A stretch of DNA of 40,251 nt from Orientia chuto str. Dubai (lineage in GTDB: Bacteria; Pseudomonadota; Alphaproteobacteria; Rickettsiales; Rickettsiaceae). Below, piece after piece: positions 25,540 through 35,896 of this stretch. The DNA lies in assembly GCF_000964595.1 (NCBI RefSeq), contig NZ_LANP01000011.1:1-40251 (forward strand). Direction: 5' to 3'. The translations under genes were made by a program, and so were the position numbers. Each line of letters opens with the position of its first letter. The first letter of the stretch is position 1. The notes beneath the pieces were generated by a model. That model did not search any database. It saw nothing but the letters and a program-made list of their open reading frames with translations, and had not been told where the DNA came from.

Positions 25540-26030
25540 ATTGATAAAGTATATGTTGAACTCTCTATTAGACTTATATTGCAATGTCAGTGCATCTTCT
25601 GGTGTTAGTGGATAAAATTCTTCTAGCCTTTTTCTTTTGAAATAGCATTTTTTATCATTCAAAACTCTGAGAATATTTAATGATTCATGTCTGTGATCTT
25701 CAATTGAAATTTCATTTTTAAAATCATTTTTGTTGTTCTCTACTAACTCACTAGACTAGATATATTAGATTTTTTTATATCTCTATATATGTCCCTGACA
25801 AAAGTTTCAGGTTGACCTGAAATTTCTTTTGCATTGGAGCAAAAATTTTTTTCTGGTAAGGTTATAATTTCGCCTTTTTCACTATACTGCTGAAAATTTT
25901 TAAATTGTTGTTATAATAGCGCTGCAGTCTAAATACTATGAATGATAGGAATTATTTACAGGTTTTACTTAAAGCTTTGCCATTATCTCCAATCAGATTT
26001 TTCCACTCTGCTGATATAAAATTTCCAATA
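25540..26030 (-). pseudogene. decayed RAGE/plasmid replication-protein-like gene (DnaA-like?)
   Basis: The sequence between the arms shows minus-strand coding blocks separated by stops. In order they are FISAEWKNLIGDNGKALS, EKGEIITLPEKNF, QPETFVRDIYRDIKKS, NILRVLNDKKCYFKRKR, and EEFYPLTPEDALTLQ with SNREFN. The last block resembles the DnaA-like replication/partition proteins of Rickettsia plasmids and RAGEs, which I recall as having YPL..ED...LQ..S.REF. The family call is tentative; the inactivation is clear. Confidence 0.4.
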
Positions 26031-26035
26031 AAATA

Positions 26036-26302
26036 GTAAAAAATTGTGTCATTATTAACACTGTTACTTTTAGTAAAATTACAACTATTGGTTATAATAT
26101 CGAATATTATATGTTGCACTTTTTGCCTCCAAAAATACAGCTATAGCAGGTAGTTTTAGAATTTTTTTATAAATTATTCTAAAATTGTTATTCAAAAGTT
26201 CGAATATAGGGAGCATAATAACTCTTATGCGCAAAACCTATTTTCATCTTCATACTGATTCTATCTGCCTTACAAGACCAATTTTACCTATAGACAATGA
26301 TA
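26036..26302 (-). repeat. right arm of a long inverted repeat
   Basis: Reverse complement of the left arm (25269-25532) with small substitutions and indels, mostly in the outer third. There are no clear target-site duplications just outside the arms (left flank GATTACTAG, right flank TAATGTAAAC). No transposase is seen inside the arms themselves. Confidence 0.8.
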
Positions 26303-26555
26303 TAATGTAAACACATGCTAAGTGTTTTTCAAAAATTTAAAGAAAGACCATGGTATAGCAGCAATATGTACTAAAATATACCATTCTTAGCTACTCTTTT
26401 TTGAAAGGATAGCTAGTGTAACTTAAAGTCCTATGACAACATATACTAAGTTAAAATGCAACAAGGAAGAAACTAAAAACAAGAAATACACTTGGATATT
26501 AACTATACAAAACCAATTACAATAATACTTTAAAGCTACTTTGAGTTATTCTAAA
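26303..26555. other. spacer downstream of infC
   Basis: AT-rich, with stops in all frames apart from a 20-codon plus-strand stretch (LSVFQKFKERPWYSSNMY). No terminator hairpin is clear. Confidence 0.35.
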
Positions 26556-27092
26556 TCAGCGCTTAGTTTTTACAGTATTAGGAGATATAGTCATTGTAAT
26601 AGCCTGGCCCTGCATTTTAGGAAAAGATTCTATTTTACCTTCTTCTTGGCATGCATTAATAATATTATCAAGTATTTGCTTTCCAAATTCAGTATGTATT
26701 ATTTCTCTTCCCTTGAATATCACAGTTACATTTACCTTATTATTTTTGCTTAAAAATTGCTTAATGTTTCTTATCTTAATTGCAAGATCTCCAGCAGCAA
26801 TATTAGGACGCAGCTTAATTTCCTTTACGGAAGTTCTTACCTGCTTTTTTTTTGCTTGTTGAGCTTTTTTCTTAATTTCATATTTGAACTTACTGTAGTC
26901 CAATATTTTACACAACGGTAAATCAGATTGAGAAAACTCTACTAAATCTAATCCTGCTATCTCTGCCTTATTAAGTGCCTCTAACAATGATACTATACCA
27001 ACCATGTTGCCATTTTCATCAATAAGTCTAACTTGTTTAGCCTTAATTTCACCATTTACCTTCAAATGATGGTTATTTTTACTTGTGGAAAT
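26556..27092 (-). CDS. infC: translation initiation factor IF-3
   Basis: IF-3 binds the 30S subunit and polices start-codon choice. The N-terminal domain (GEIKAKQVRLIDENGN...) and C-terminal domain (KEIKLRPNIAAGDLAIKI..., then VTVIFKGREI and GKIESFPKMQGQ) are both complete. A TTG at 27065 could be a start, but it has no ribosome-binding site. Nine codons upstream, ATT at 27090-27092 lies 7 bases after a perfect AAGGAG (27100-27105), and the extra residues (STSKNNHHLK) suit the family N-terminus. AUU is the classical autoregulatory start of infC, so I choose it; this gives 178 residues. The gene follows thrS with only 15 bases between, as in many bacteria. Confidence 0.93.
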   Translation of the reverse strand: MSTSKNNHHLKVNGEIKAKQVRLIDENGNMVGIVSLLEALNKAEIAGLDLVEFSQSDLPLCKILDYSKFKYEIKKKAQQAKKKQVRTSVKEIKLRPNIAAGDLAIKIRNIKQFLSKNNKVNVTVIFKGREIIHTEFGKQILDNIINACQEEGKIESFPKMQGQAITMTISPNTVKTKR

Positions 27093-27107
27093 AAAATTTC
27101 TCCTTAA

Positions 27108-29039
27108 TTAATTAATCTTATTTGTTTTCTTAATGTGAGCAATTAACTCACTGCTACTCATAACTTGTTGTTCCTGAGTTCCTAGTCTTCTTATAACTAC
27201 TTTCCCCGATTCTACTTCTTTCTTTCCAAGAATAGCAATTAAAGGAACTTTCATTGCAAAAAAACTACGTATTTTATAATTAATTTTCTGACTAGAAATG
27301 TCAAGCTTAGACCTAATGTTATTGTTAATTAATTCATTATGTAGTTGTTTTGCATAATTACTTGATTCATCTGTGATTGTTGCTATAGCAACTTGTATTG
27401 GAGCTAGCCATACTGGCAACTTGCCAGAATAATGTTCGATTAATATACCAATGAACCTTTCAAGCGATCCTAATATTGCTCGATGCAATATTACTGGGCG
27501 TTTTTTAGTTCCTTCAGCAGTAATATAGCTAGCATCGAGTCGTTCTGGTAATATAAAATCTACCTGCAAAGTACCACATTGCCACTCACGACCAATAGCA
27601 TCTGTTAATATAAACTCAAGCTTAGGGCCATAAAAAGCTCCTTCGCCGCGATTAATAGTATATTTATCTTCTAATATCTCAATAGCATAAATTAAAGCTT
27701 GCTCAGCCTTATCCCATATTTCACTTGTACCAGCATAATTTTTAGGTCTATCTGAAAACTTAATTCTCACCTCTGAAAATCCAAAATCTTGATATATTAA
27801 CTTTAGTAAATGGTAAAATTTTATTGTTTCATCAGTTATTTGATCTTCTGTACAAAAAATATGAGCATCATCTTGGATAAAACTTCGCACTCTCATCAAA
27901 CCGTATAATGCTCCTGAAGGCTCATAGCGATGACAAGCACCAAATTCAGCCATACGCAATGGTAAGTCCCTATAGCTTCTTGTCGTATAATTAAAAATCT
28001 GTATATGTCCAGGACAATTCATTGGTTTTAATGCAAGATTTTTATCTTGAATTAGATCTTGGCTAGCAGTGTTGGTATTTAAAGTAAACATGCTTTCTCG
28101 AAATTTTTCCCAATGCCCAGATTTTTCCCATAATTTTTGATTTAATACCATAGGAGTATTAACTTCAATATAGCCGGACCGTTGAATTTGATAGCTAATA
28201 TAGTTTTTAATAATTGAAAAAATAGTCCACCCCTTATCATGCCAGAATGGTATACCTTGTGCTTCATCCTGAAAATGAAACAATTCAAGTTCACGACCAA
28301 GCTTTCTGTGATCTCGCCTTTGAGCATCAGCTATTCTATTCAAGTAAGCATCAAGATCTGATTTTTTTCCCCAAGCTGTACCATAAATCCTTTGTAAAAC
28401 TGCATTTTTACTATCACCACGCCAATATGATCCTGCTACTTTAGTTAACTTAAAATATTTTGAGCAATGACCTGTACTTGGTGCATGAGGCCCACGACAT
28501 AGATCTATAAAATCTCCTTGTCTATATATACTTATTTCTTCAGATTCAGGAATTTCATCAATCAACTTCACCTTATAAAACTCTTTTTGCTGCTTAAAAA
28601 ACTCTATTGCTTTGCTGCGTAACCATACCTCTCGTCTGATCAAATAATTTTTAGCAATAATATCTTTCATTTCTTGCTCAATAGCTTCTAAATCCATGCT
28701 AGTAAATGGCTTTTCGCTAGCAAAATCATAATAAAATCCATCTTTGATTACAGGTCCAATAACTACTTGAGTATTTGGAAATAATTTTTTAACTGCTTGA
28801 GCTAAAGTATGAGCAGTATCATGGCGAAGAATTTTTATTCCTTCAGCACTATCAACAGTAATAATTTTTACTGTTGCATTATTGATAATTGGTATATAAA
28901 GATCCTTTAATTCATTATTTACCTCAATAGCAACAGCTTTTTTAAATAACGAAATAGACAGCGACTGAACAATTTCTTGACCAGTAACTCCTGCTTTATA
29001 TTGCTTAACTGTTCCATCATGGAAAATAATATTAATCAT
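27108..29039 (-). CDS. thrS: threonyl-tRNA synthetase
   Basis: Charges tRNA-Thr. The 643-residue protein has the full domain set: TGS domain (1-60), the editing domain with H73-D-T-A-H77, and the class II catalytic core. The core contains CPGH (Cys342, a zinc ligand), motif 2 [24 protein letters not shown], and motif 3 with [11 protein letters not shown]. The anticodon-binding domain ([12 protein letters not shown]...) completes the protein. The ATG at 29039 is the natural family start (INIIFHDG). infC follows on the same strand 15 bases downstream, suggesting one thrS-infC transcript. The upstream side is a 210-base divergent spacer with strong palindromes shared with folC. Confidence 0.97.
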   Translation of the reverse strand: MINIIFHDGTVKQYKAGVTGQEIVQSLSISLFKKAVAIEVNNELKDLYIPIINNATVKIITVDSAEGIKILRHDTAHTLAQAVKKLFPNTQVVIGPVIKDGFYYDFASEKPFTSMDLEAIEQEMKDIIAKNYLIRREVWLRSKAIEFFKQQKEFYKVKLIDEIPESEEISIYRQGDFIDLCRGPHAPSTGHCSKYFKLTKVAGSYWRGDSKNAVLQRIYGTAWGKKSDLDAYLNRIADAQRRDHRKLGRELELFHFQDEAQGIPFWHDKGWTIFSIIKNYISYQIQRSGYIEVNTPMVLNQKLWEKSGHWEKFRESMFTLNTNTASQDLIQDKNLALKPMNCPGHIQIFNYTTRSYRDLPLRMAEFGACHRYEPSGALYGLMRVRSFIQDDAHIFCTEDQITDETIKFYHLLKLIYQDFGFSEVRIKFSDRPKNYAGTSEIWDKAEQALIYAIEILEDKYTINRGEGAFYGPKLEFILTDAIGREWQCGTLQVDFILPERLDASYITAEGTKKRPVILHRAILGSLERFIGILIEHYSGKLPVWLAPIQVAIATITDESSNYAKQLHNELINNNIRSKLDISSQKINYKIRSFFAMKVPLIAILGKKEVESGKVVIRRLGTQEQQVMSSSELIAHIKKTNKIN

Positions 29040-29081
29040 GTATATTACTAAATATCTCTAAACCAATTATTTTTAAAGTTC

Positions 29082-29138
29082 TAATATTATATTGAAAATA
29101 ATATAATATTAATTAGACATATATGCTTTATAAAGCAT
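29082..29138. promoter_or_regulatory. two palindromes in the thrS/folC divergent spacer
   Basis: TAATATTATATT (29082-29093) faces AATATAATATTA (29100-29111) with a short AT loop. Next to it is the perfect 16-bp palindrome ATGCTTTATAAAGCAT (29123-29138), followed by TTTTTAG. As both genes are transcribed away from this spacer, these can be operators or leader hairpins of the thrS or folC transcript. The second one also has the look of a terminator read toward folC. Confidence 0.4.
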
Positions 29139-29249
29139 TTTTAGAATTATAGTTAAAAAACTTGTTTATTAACAATAAAAATTGGTAAAATTTACATACT
29201 ATTAACTAAAATTATACAGAATTCATTTTTTTTATAAAAACACAATACG

Positions 29250-30590
29250 ATGCGAATGCCACATTGGCCAATTCCTTGGCGTAATCATAAAAAATATGAT
29301 CTTACTCGAATAAAATTGTTGCTATCTGCTTTACAAAATCCACATCTTGAACTGCCACCAGTAATACATGTTGCTGGGACTAACGGCAAAGGCTCCACTA
29401 ATGCTTATTTAAGAGCAATATTTGAGTCTTCAGGTTATAAAGTACATAGTTACATTTCTCCGCATCTATTACATTTTAATGAAAGAATTACAATTGCATC
29501 TAATTATATTGATGATCGGTATTTATTTAATATTATTGAAAGAACTAGAATTGCAGCATCTAAGATTAATATAGCTCCTACTTTTTTTGAAGGCACAACA
29601 GCTGCTGCATTTTTAGCATTTGCAGAAAATAAGGCCGATATTTTACTATTGGAGACTGGAATGGGTGGAAGACTTGACTCAACAAATGTAATAGATAATC
29701 CTATTGCTACAATAATTACACCGATTTCTTACGATCACATGGAGTATCTTGGTCCTACACTAAATACTATTGCTACTGAGAAAGCTGGTATTATTAAGGC
29801 TAATGCTCCTTGTATTATTAGCTGTCAAGTGCAGCAAGTATATGATCTTTTGATAGATTATGCTGTGAAAGTAAAAGCAATCCCTATAGTCTATGAATAT
29901 GATTTTGGCATTCAAAAACAAAATGATAGTTTTAAGTTTTTATCCCATAATTTTACTCATCAATTTTCTCTACCATCTCTGCTAGGAGATCATCAGGTTA
30001 TAAATGCTGCTACTGCTATTGCAACATGTAAAGTTATAACTAATCATTTCAATTTTAGTACTGATAATATTCAGAAAGGTATAAGTAATGCTACTTGGCC
30101 AGGAAGATTAGAGAAAATTGATCTATCGCAATATGATAAAATTTCTAACTTGATTATGCGAGCTTTAGATAAAAAAAAGTGTATTATAAAACAGCAGCAT
30201 ATGCCACAAATTTGGCTTGATGGCGCACATAATATAGGAGGAGCGCAGTCACTATCAAATTTTATTAGAGAAAATTTAGCATCGCCAATATACTTGATTT
30301 TAGGTATGACAAAAAATAGAGAAGTAAAGCCATTTTTATCATATTTTGCAGATATTATTACTCAGGTGTTTACAGTTAGCGTAATAGCTGAGCCAGCTAG
30401 TTATAGCGCTGAAGCACTAGCTATATATGTTAACGATATGAAACTTATATCTACTCCTACTGAATCATTAATTGATGCTATAGTTGCAGCTATTAAATCT
30501 AGCCAAGATTTTGAACAGCAACAAGGTAACATAATTATTACTGGCTCATTGTTTTTAATATGCGATTTTTATAATTTAGTTCGAAGTTAA
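29250..30590 (+). CDS. folC: bifunctional folylpolyglutamate / dihydrofolate synthase
   Basis: Adds glutamate to folates (and to dihydropteroate) in an ATP-dependent Mur-ligase-like reaction. The P-loop is HVAGTNGKGST (40-50), followed by the SPHLLHFNERI segment (70-80) and the omega-loop/Mg-binding region LLLETGMGGRLDSTN near 130. The central ligase domain has ITPISYDHMEYLG, and the C-terminal domain has WLDGAHN (the Mur-ligase conserved Asp-Gly-Ala-His-Asn). The length of 446 is normal. accD, a frequent partner, is absent. The start ATG at 29250 is followed by another ATG two codons later; both fit. Confidence 0.95.
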   Translation: MRMPHWPIPWRNHKKYDLTRIKLLLSALQNPHLELPPVIHVAGTNGKGSTNAYLRAIFESSGYKVHSYISPHLLHFNERITIASNYIDDRYLFNIIERTRIAASKINIAPTFFEGTTAAAFLAFAENKADILLLETGMGGRLDSTNVIDNPIATIITPISYDHMEYLGPTLNTIATEKAGIIKANAPCIISCQVQQVYDLLIDYAVKVKAIPIVYEYDFGIQKQNDSFKFLSHNFTHQFSLPSLLGDHQVINAATAIATCKVITNHFNFSTDNIQKGISNATWPGRLEKIDLSQYDKISNLIMRALDKKKCIIKQQHMPQIWLDGAHNIGGAQSLSNFIRENLASPIYLILGMTKNREVKPFLSYFADIITQVFTVSVIAEPASYSAEALAIYVNDMKLISTPTESLIDAIVAAIKSSQDFEQQQGNIIITGSLFLICDFYNLVRS

Positions 30591-30625
30591 TACAGATTTG
30601 TTTATTTTAAACTAACCTGTATTAA
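30587..30625. terminator. bidirectional terminator between folC and the parvulin gene
   Basis: TTAATACAG (30587-30595) and CTGTATTAA (30617-30625) form a perfect 9-bp stem. Inside it, GTTTA pairs with TAAAC, so the whole 39-base region can fold into one hairpin. It begins within the folC stop codon region and lies between convergent genes, the expected place for a shared terminator. Confidence 0.65.
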
Positions 30626-30648
30626 ATGAAGCTTTGAAAATTGCAAAA

Positions 30649-31632
30649 TTATTCTTTTTGCATTAGATTTTTTGTTAGAAATTTTTTCGTATTAGAACTT
30701 TTCTTCTTTATACTAGATTCATTTAAATCAGTTTTCATGCTAACACTGTTCTCTGCGCTATCCTGTGCTATTTGCTTGTCAGCACTAGTTTCGCTTTTTT
30801 CTATATTATTTAAAGCATCAGTTATTATTTTAACATTAGCAGCATCATACAAAGCAGTTGCATATTTTTCAGCTCTAAGGTTGAATGTATATTCATCTAC
30901 TTCCTCTTTGCTTGGTATATGTGGAGCTTTGCTATTTAATTTTATAAGCTGCCATGTTCCTTTAGAAAACTGAATAGGTTCAGATATACCACCCTCCTGC
31001 AGTGCAAAAACAGACTCTGGCAAATCTCCTTGAAAAAACCAACGCTCAATTACACCACCATTTTCTTTTGTCTCTTTATCTAGAGATTCTTCTTTTGCAA
31101 TCTTTTCAAAAGATTCACCTTTATTGAGCTTATCTTTAATTTCTTGAGCTTTTTCTTGGTTGCTTAGTACAATATGGCTAATTTTAACTTTTGTACTAGA
31201 AAACTGCTTTTGAAAAAATGGATACTCATCTTCTTTTAAAGTTGGAACATTTTTCTTTAATAATATTTGTACTGCTAAGGCACGTTTTAGCATTTTTAAT
31301 GCTTCCTGAAAAGTAACATCATTTTCAATATTTAGCTTTTTAACTTCTTCTTCCAGCAATTTATCCATAACATAAGCTTTAATTAAAGCCTGTTGCTGCT
31401 GCAATGAATATGCATAAAAGTTACCCACAGTCTCATTGAAGTATGATGCTATATCTGATATACTAACTTGCTTATTATTATAAGCTACAACAATCTTGTT
31501 TCCTTGTTCAGTTAATTGATTTACTTTATTATTAACTACAACCTTACCTTGATTGATATCTTGAGCTTGACATGAAGTAGCTAACAGCAGTGCAGTAGCA
31601 ATTGAAACATTGGTAATGAGGTTCTTTATCAT
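30649..31632 (-). CDS. parvulin-type peptidyl-prolyl isomerase, exported foldase (PpiC/SurA-like)
   Basis: A periplasmic foldase that isomerises proline bonds and helps outer-membrane proteins fold. The N-terminal 22 residues form a signal peptide (LLLATSCQAQ); the Cys could be a lipobox but has Ala at -3, so cleavage by signal peptidase I is as likely. A helical chaperone-like region (about 55-145) precedes the parvulin domain at 149-233 (VKISHIVL, then GGVIERWFFQGDLPESVF and EPIQFSKGTWQLIKL). The Ser/Lys-rich tail follows. It matches the rickettsial parvulin-like isomerases of about 280-330 residues. It converges on folC and is divergent from secA. Confidence 0.9.
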   Translation of the reverse strand: MIKNLITNVSIATALLLATSCQAQDINQGKVVVNNKVNQLTEQGNKIVVAYNNKQVSISDIASYFNETVGNFYAYSLQQQQALIKAYVMDKLLEEEVKKLNIENDVTFQEALKMLKRALAVQILLKKNVPTLKEDEYPFFQKQFSSTKVKISHIVLSNQEKAQEIKDKLNKGESFEKIAKEESLDKETKENGGVIERWFFQGDLPESVFALQEGGISEPIQFSKGTWQLIKLNSKAPHIPSKEEVDEYTFNLRAEKYATALYDAANVKIITDALNNIEKSETSADKQIAQDSAENSVSMKTDLNESSIKKKSSNTKKFLTKNLMQKE

Positions 31633-31890
31633 AGTTTTTAATATTTACTAATTCTTTAATACTTAAAACTTTTAACTATTAAAATAACATTAGTCAACTA
31701 AATTAAAATAATCAGCTTATGAATACTTTTAAAAGTACATATTTTGTTGTATGTATATCTAAAAATGTTAAATTTAATAATTTAATATATTCAGCTGCAT
31801 ATAACTAATTAAATTCTTTACTTTCCATTGTACAGCCTATAATAAAAGAAAATAATTTCAAAATTGATATAGTACAAATATTTTAGAATA
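31633..31890. other. divergent spacer, parvulin gene / secA
   Basis: 258 bases that must carry the promoters of both genes; no convincing operator. Confidence 0.4.
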
Positions 31891-34530
31891 ATGCTAAAAT
31901 TTATAAGAAGTATATTTAAAACATCTAGCGATAGAATTATCGCTGATCTTAGGTCAAAAATTCAACATATTCATAGTATTGAAAGTACTTTAGCTCAACT
32001 TAGTAATGGTGAATTAAGAAATAAAACCAGTGAGTTTAAAGCACGTTTAGCTAATAATGAACCTATAGATAGTATGCAATATGAAGCTTTTGCAGTAGTA
32101 AAAGAAGCAGCAAAAAGAACTACAGGGATGCAGCACTATGATGAACAGCTCATTGGAGGAATATTGCTACATCAAGGTAAAGTTGTTGAAATGAGTACAG
32201 GTGAAGGAAAAACCTTAGTGGCAACATTACCATCCTATTTAAATGCACTTATGGGTAAGGGAGTTCATATTGTTACAGTAAATGACTATTTAGCTCAAAG
32301 AGATAGCGATTGGATGGGAACAATTCACAGGTTTTTGAATATAACAGTGGGTTGTATTACTAGTAATACAGCAGAGTCCTCAAGAAGAATTGCTTATAAC
32401 AGTGATATTACTTATGTTACTAATAATGAGCTTGGATTTGACTTTTTACGAGATAATATGCAATTTAATAATAAATCAAAAGTTCAAAGAAGTTGTAACT
32501 ATGCTATTATTGATGAAATAGACTCAATTCTGATTGATGAAGCTAGAACTCCTCTAATTATTTCTGGACCTGTAAGTGATAACACATCATTATATCCAAT
32601 AATTAACCAATTAATAACAAAGCTTAATAAAGATGATTATGAAAAAGATGAAAAATTACGTAATGTTACTCTGACAGATTTAGGAATCAATAAATTAGAA
32701 AAAATGCTTATTGAAGCTAATTTATTCGCAGCTAATAGTAGTAGTTTGTATGATTTTGAAAACATGCATTTAATTCACTATATTAATCAATCTCTAAAAG
32801 CACATACACTTTTTCGCCGTAACGTTGATTATTTAGTTAAAAATGGCAAAGTTATTATAATTGATGAATTTACTGGCCGAACCATGGATAGTCGAAGATA
32901 TTCTGAAGGACTACATCAAGCTCTAGAAGCTAAAGAAAAAGTTGAAATCCAAAATGAAAATCAAACATTAGCATCAATTACCTTTCAAAACTACTTTAGA
33001 ATGTATACAAAGCTATCAGGTATGACTGGAACTGCTATAACTGAAGCTACAGAACTAAAAGAGATATATAACTTAGATGTTGTACCTATACCAACTCATA
33101 AAACAGTACAAAGAATAGATTATGATGATGAAATATATAGCACTAAGAAAGATAAATATAGCGCAATAATTCAGCTTATTCAACAGTGCTATGCTAAAGG
33201 TCAGCCAGTACTTGTTGGTACTGTTAGTATTGAAAAGTCTGAAGAATTATCTAAGCTATTGCATAGTAAAAAAATTCCTCACAATGTTCTTAATGCTAAA
33301 CATCACGATAAAGAGGCTTATATTATTGCTCAAGCAGGTAGATTAAAAGCAGTTACTATAGCTACAAATATGGCAGGTCGTGGCACAGACATAATGCTAG
33401 GAGGAAACGCTGAAATGCTTGTAGATCGAGCTAATTTAGCTGAAGAAGAATATCAGAAAAAGTTGGAAAAAACTAAGATCCAAACAGAAAAAGAGAAGGA
33501 GCAAGTCATTAAAGCAGGAGGGCTTTTTGTAGTTGGTACTGAAAGGCATGAGAGTCGAAGAATAGATAATCAGTTACGTGGAAGATGTGGGCGGCAAGGC
33601 GATCCAGGACAAACAAAATTCTTTTTATCTTTAGAAGATGATTTAATGCGAATTTTTGCTTCTGATAGAGTTGCAAAAATTTTACGTACAATAGGATTAA
33701 AAGATGGAGAAGCTATTCATCATCCTTTAATTAATAGATCTTTAGCAACTGCACAACAAAAAATTGAAGCCCAAAATTATGAAATCAGAAAAAATTTGTT
33801 AAAGTATGACAATGTAATGAATGATCAGAGAAGAGTAATATATGAACAGCGTAATGAAGCTATTAGCTCTGATAATGTAAACGAAATATTATATAATTTA
33901 ACTGAAGAATTAGTTATAGAAACTGTACATAACTTTATTCCACCAAAATCATATAAAGAGGATTGGAACATTCAAGAACTAGTTAAAGAATATCAGCGTA
34001 TATTTAATGTTAAGCTACAAATGGATTCTATTGAAAGTGCTTCTAATTCACATGAAGTTATAGAATATCTTACTAAGACTGCTTTTGATATATATAAACA
34101 GCAGCAGCAAGATTATTCAGCAAAATCAGCTAATGAAGCTATTAAACATATTTTTATTAAAACTTTAGATCAAATTTGGAAAGAACATTTATATACATTA
34201 GATCATCTAAAACAAGGAATATCTTTAAGAGCATATGGGCAAAAAGATCCACTTAGTGAATATAAAAGAGAAGCATTTAATTTGTTCACACAAATGCTAT
34301 TAAATTTAAAATATCTTTTTATTCAAAGAGTAGCTCGTTTGCATATTGATGTAGATTCTTCATTAAATTCTAGTTCTTTATTAAATATATTAGGCAATAA
34401 TTTTCAAGGTAAGGACATTAACCCTACACCAACGGATATTTCTAAGTATTTGGGAAAAATATCTCGCAATCAATTATGCCCATGCAATTCAGGAAAAAAA
34501 TTTAAACATTGCCATGGTGCATTAAAATAA
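31891..34530 (+). CDS. secA: protein translocase ATPase SecA
   Basis: The motor that pushes unfolded preproteins through SecYEG. The DEAD motor carries Walker A MSTGEGKT (102-109) and the DEAD-type Walker B region [15 protein letters not shown] (from about 206). The preprotein-crosslinking domain follows. The second nucleotide-binding fold has [13 protein letters not shown] and [12 protein letters not shown], and then the helical wing/scaffold. The C-terminal zinc finger is complete (Cys863, Cys865, Cys874, His875), so it can bind SecB or membranes. The 879-residue length is normal. The last 29 bases overlap, in antisense, the end of the next gene. Confidence 0.98.
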   Translation: MLKFIRSIFKTSSDRIIADLRSKIQHIHSIESTLAQLSNGELRNKTSEFKARLANNEPIDSMQYEAFAVVKEAAKRTTGMQHYDEQLIGGILLHQGKVVEMSTGEGKTLVATLPSYLNALMGKGVHIVTVNDYLAQRDSDWMGTIHRFLNITVGCITSNTAESSRRIAYNSDITYVTNNELGFDFLRDNMQFNNKSKVQRSCNYAIIDEIDSILIDEARTPLIISGPVSDNTSLYPIINQLITKLNKDDYEKDEKLRNVTLTDLGINKLEKMLIEANLFAANSSSLYDFENMHLIHYINQSLKAHTLFRRNVDYLVKNGKVIIIDEFTGRTMDSRRYSEGLHQALEAKEKVEIQNENQTLASITFQNYFRMYTKLSGMTGTAITEATELKEIYNLDVVPIPTHKTVQRIDYDDEIYSTKKDKYSAIIQLIQQCYAKGQPVLVGTVSIEKSEELSKLLHSKKIPHNVLNAKHHDKEAYIIAQAGRLKAVTIATNMAGRGTDIMLGGNAEMLVDRANLAEEEYQKKLEKTKIQTEKEKEQVIKAGGLFVVGTERHESRRIDNQLRGRCGRQGDPGQTKFFLSLEDDLMRIFASDRVAKILRTIGLKDGEAIHHPLINRSLATAQQKIEAQNYEIRKNLLKYDNVMNDQRRVIYEQRNEAISSDNVNEILYNLTEELVIETVHNFIPPKSYKEDWNIQELVKEYQRIFNVKLQMDSIESASNSHEVIEYLTKTAFDIYKQQQQDYSAKSANEAIKHIFIKTLDQIWKEHLYTLDHLKQGISLRAYGQKDPLSEYKREAFNLFTQMLLNLKYLFIQRVARLHIDVDSSLNSSSLLNILGNNFQGKDINPTPTDISKYLGKISRNQLCPCNSGKKFKHCHGALK

Positions 34531-35815
34531 AAGCTAATGAACTGCTATTCAAAATGATGATGGTTGTACGTTTGGATTTTTTATTACTATTACGGTTAGC
34601 AGTGGTAGCATTATTATTAACAGTATTGCTGAAATCTGGTTTCTTCTGCTTTGTTTGTGTACCTTCTTGAGCAGTAGTTTCTTCTAATACTGTAGTAACA
34701 ATCAGCTTTTCATGGATTTTTTTTTGTGAAATCTCACTCTTAGCTACATCAAAATTTTTTTCTTTAGATAGTCTAAATAAACTATCTGAACTACTAAGTT
34801 TATCTGCACGTTCAGCAAGTTTGCTTATATCTATACCATCTGCTTGAATAGTGGAATCAACTATACTTTTAGCTACATCAAGATTTTTTTCTTTAGATGT
34901 TCTAAATAATAAACTATCTGAACTACTAAGTTTGTCTGCACGTTCAACAAGTTTGTCCATATCTATACCGTCTGCTTGAATAGTAGAATCAAGCAGACTC
35001 TTAGCTGCTTTAAGACCTTCCTCTTGATTATTTGTAGATGGTTTAAGCAAACTATCTGAAGAACAAAGATTATTTGCACGTTGAGATAATATGCTAAACT
35101 CAGTTGTTAGTTCCTTAAGATATGTAGCAAGCATTTCCCTAGCTTTTGTAATATCTTCTTTACTATTTAGCGGCATGGCACTTAAATGACAAGCTGTTTT
35201 TTCTAATGCATGCAACTTTGCAGAACTAGCCTTTATAAAATTTATGTCTTGGCTTGTTAAAGCAGATGAAATGTCACTGTTATAACATGGTGTAATATCC
35301 ATATTACTGTAACTCTTTGCTAAATCATTAAGTTTAGGATATTTATCCATTTTCTTGGAATCTGGAGTACTTTCAACATCATGTTCAGTATTTGCTATTG
35401 TTTCTTCTGATTTTGATTTTTTTATAATTTTATCTAAAGCATATATTAGCAATGATGAAACTAAGATTATTGGAGCAATAACCTTTCCTACTGTAGGTAT
35501 AGCTATTGAAAGAAGTGCGAATTCTGTTTTACGAGCTACAATATATTTTTGCACACATTTTACTTGCTCAAGCAGCATCTTTAAAACTTCTTTAAGCACC
35601 TCTTTAGCAGTTTCAATACCAGAATACTTGTCACTACTAATTATACTTTTTATTTTATCACAGCTTTTTTTTGTTTCTTGAGAAAATTTTGTATAAAACT
35701 CTTCACTATCTTTAATAAGATCTTTTCCATAATCCTTAATTTCTGATAATACTGCATCTGTTGTCCATTGTAAAAAACCTAGAGTCTGGTGAAGCGTTTG
35801 ATTTAAAGTAATCAT
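34502..35815 (-). CDS. unknown protein with membrane segment and tandem 43-residue repeats
   Basis: A 437-residue protein that I do not recognise. It has a charged N-terminal region with helical heptads (25-95), a hydrophobic segment at about 99-129 (possible membrane hairpin), and then polar helical sequence. Residues about 276-361 contain two near-identical units of 43-44 residues: [10 protein letters not shown], then [14 protein letters not shown], then SKEKN.DVAKS. A third, degraded unit precedes them (SSDSLLK...GLKAAKS, 253-274). The units are close to identical at DNA level too. A Thr/Asn/Lys tail follows. The last 9-10 codons run into the antisense of secA's 3' end, so the original stop may have been lost. 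It has no signal peptide. It could be a host-facing repeat protein, but no function can be assigned. Confidence 0.75.
   Translation of the reverse strand: MITLNQTLHQTLGFLQWTTDAVLSEIKDYGKDLIKDSEEFYTKFSQETKKSCDKIKSIISSDKYSGIETAKEVLKEVLKMLLEQVKCVQKYIVARKTEFALLSIAIPTVGKVIAPIILVSSLLIYALDKIIKKSKSEETIANTEHDVESTPDSKKMDKYPKLNDLAKSYSNMDITPCYNSDISSALTSQDINFIKASSAKLHALEKTACHLSAMPLNSKEDITKAREMLATYLKELTTEFSILSQRANNLCSSDSLLKPSTNNQEEGLKAAKSLLDSTIQADGIDMDKLVERADKLSSSDSLLFRTSKEKNLDVAKSIVDSTIQADGIDISKLAERADKLSSSDSLFRLSKEKNFDVAKSEISQKKIHEKLIVTTVLEETTAQEGTQTKQKKPDFSNTVNNNATTANRNSNKKSKRTTIIILNSSSLAFILMHHGNV
34733..34990 (-). repeat. tandem DNA repeat, about 129 bases, two units
   Basis: The two protein units of the gene above correspond to two direct repeats of about 129-132 bases with few differences. 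They share TCTAAATAA..AAACTATCTGAA and CATCTGCTTGAATAGT-like blocks. A 3-base difference (an extra codon) separates the unit lengths. High identity in a generally diverged genome suggests recent duplication or ongoing copy-number change. Confidence 0.8.
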
Positions 35816-35896
35816 AAAATTTTTAATATTTTCTAAGTTAAATGTTTAATAACCACCATAGTAAGAAAATCGACTAATAAATCTAAATAAATGTCG

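Noticed and set aside
25805-25822. 18-base near-perfect palindrome TTTCAGGTTGACCTGAAA
   Set aside because: It lies in the decayed coding stretch and encodes ISGQPETF-like residues; probably incidental.
26541-26753. 70-codon plus-strand ORF antisense to infC
   Set aside because: It overlaps the strongly supported infC gene and has shadow-like composition.
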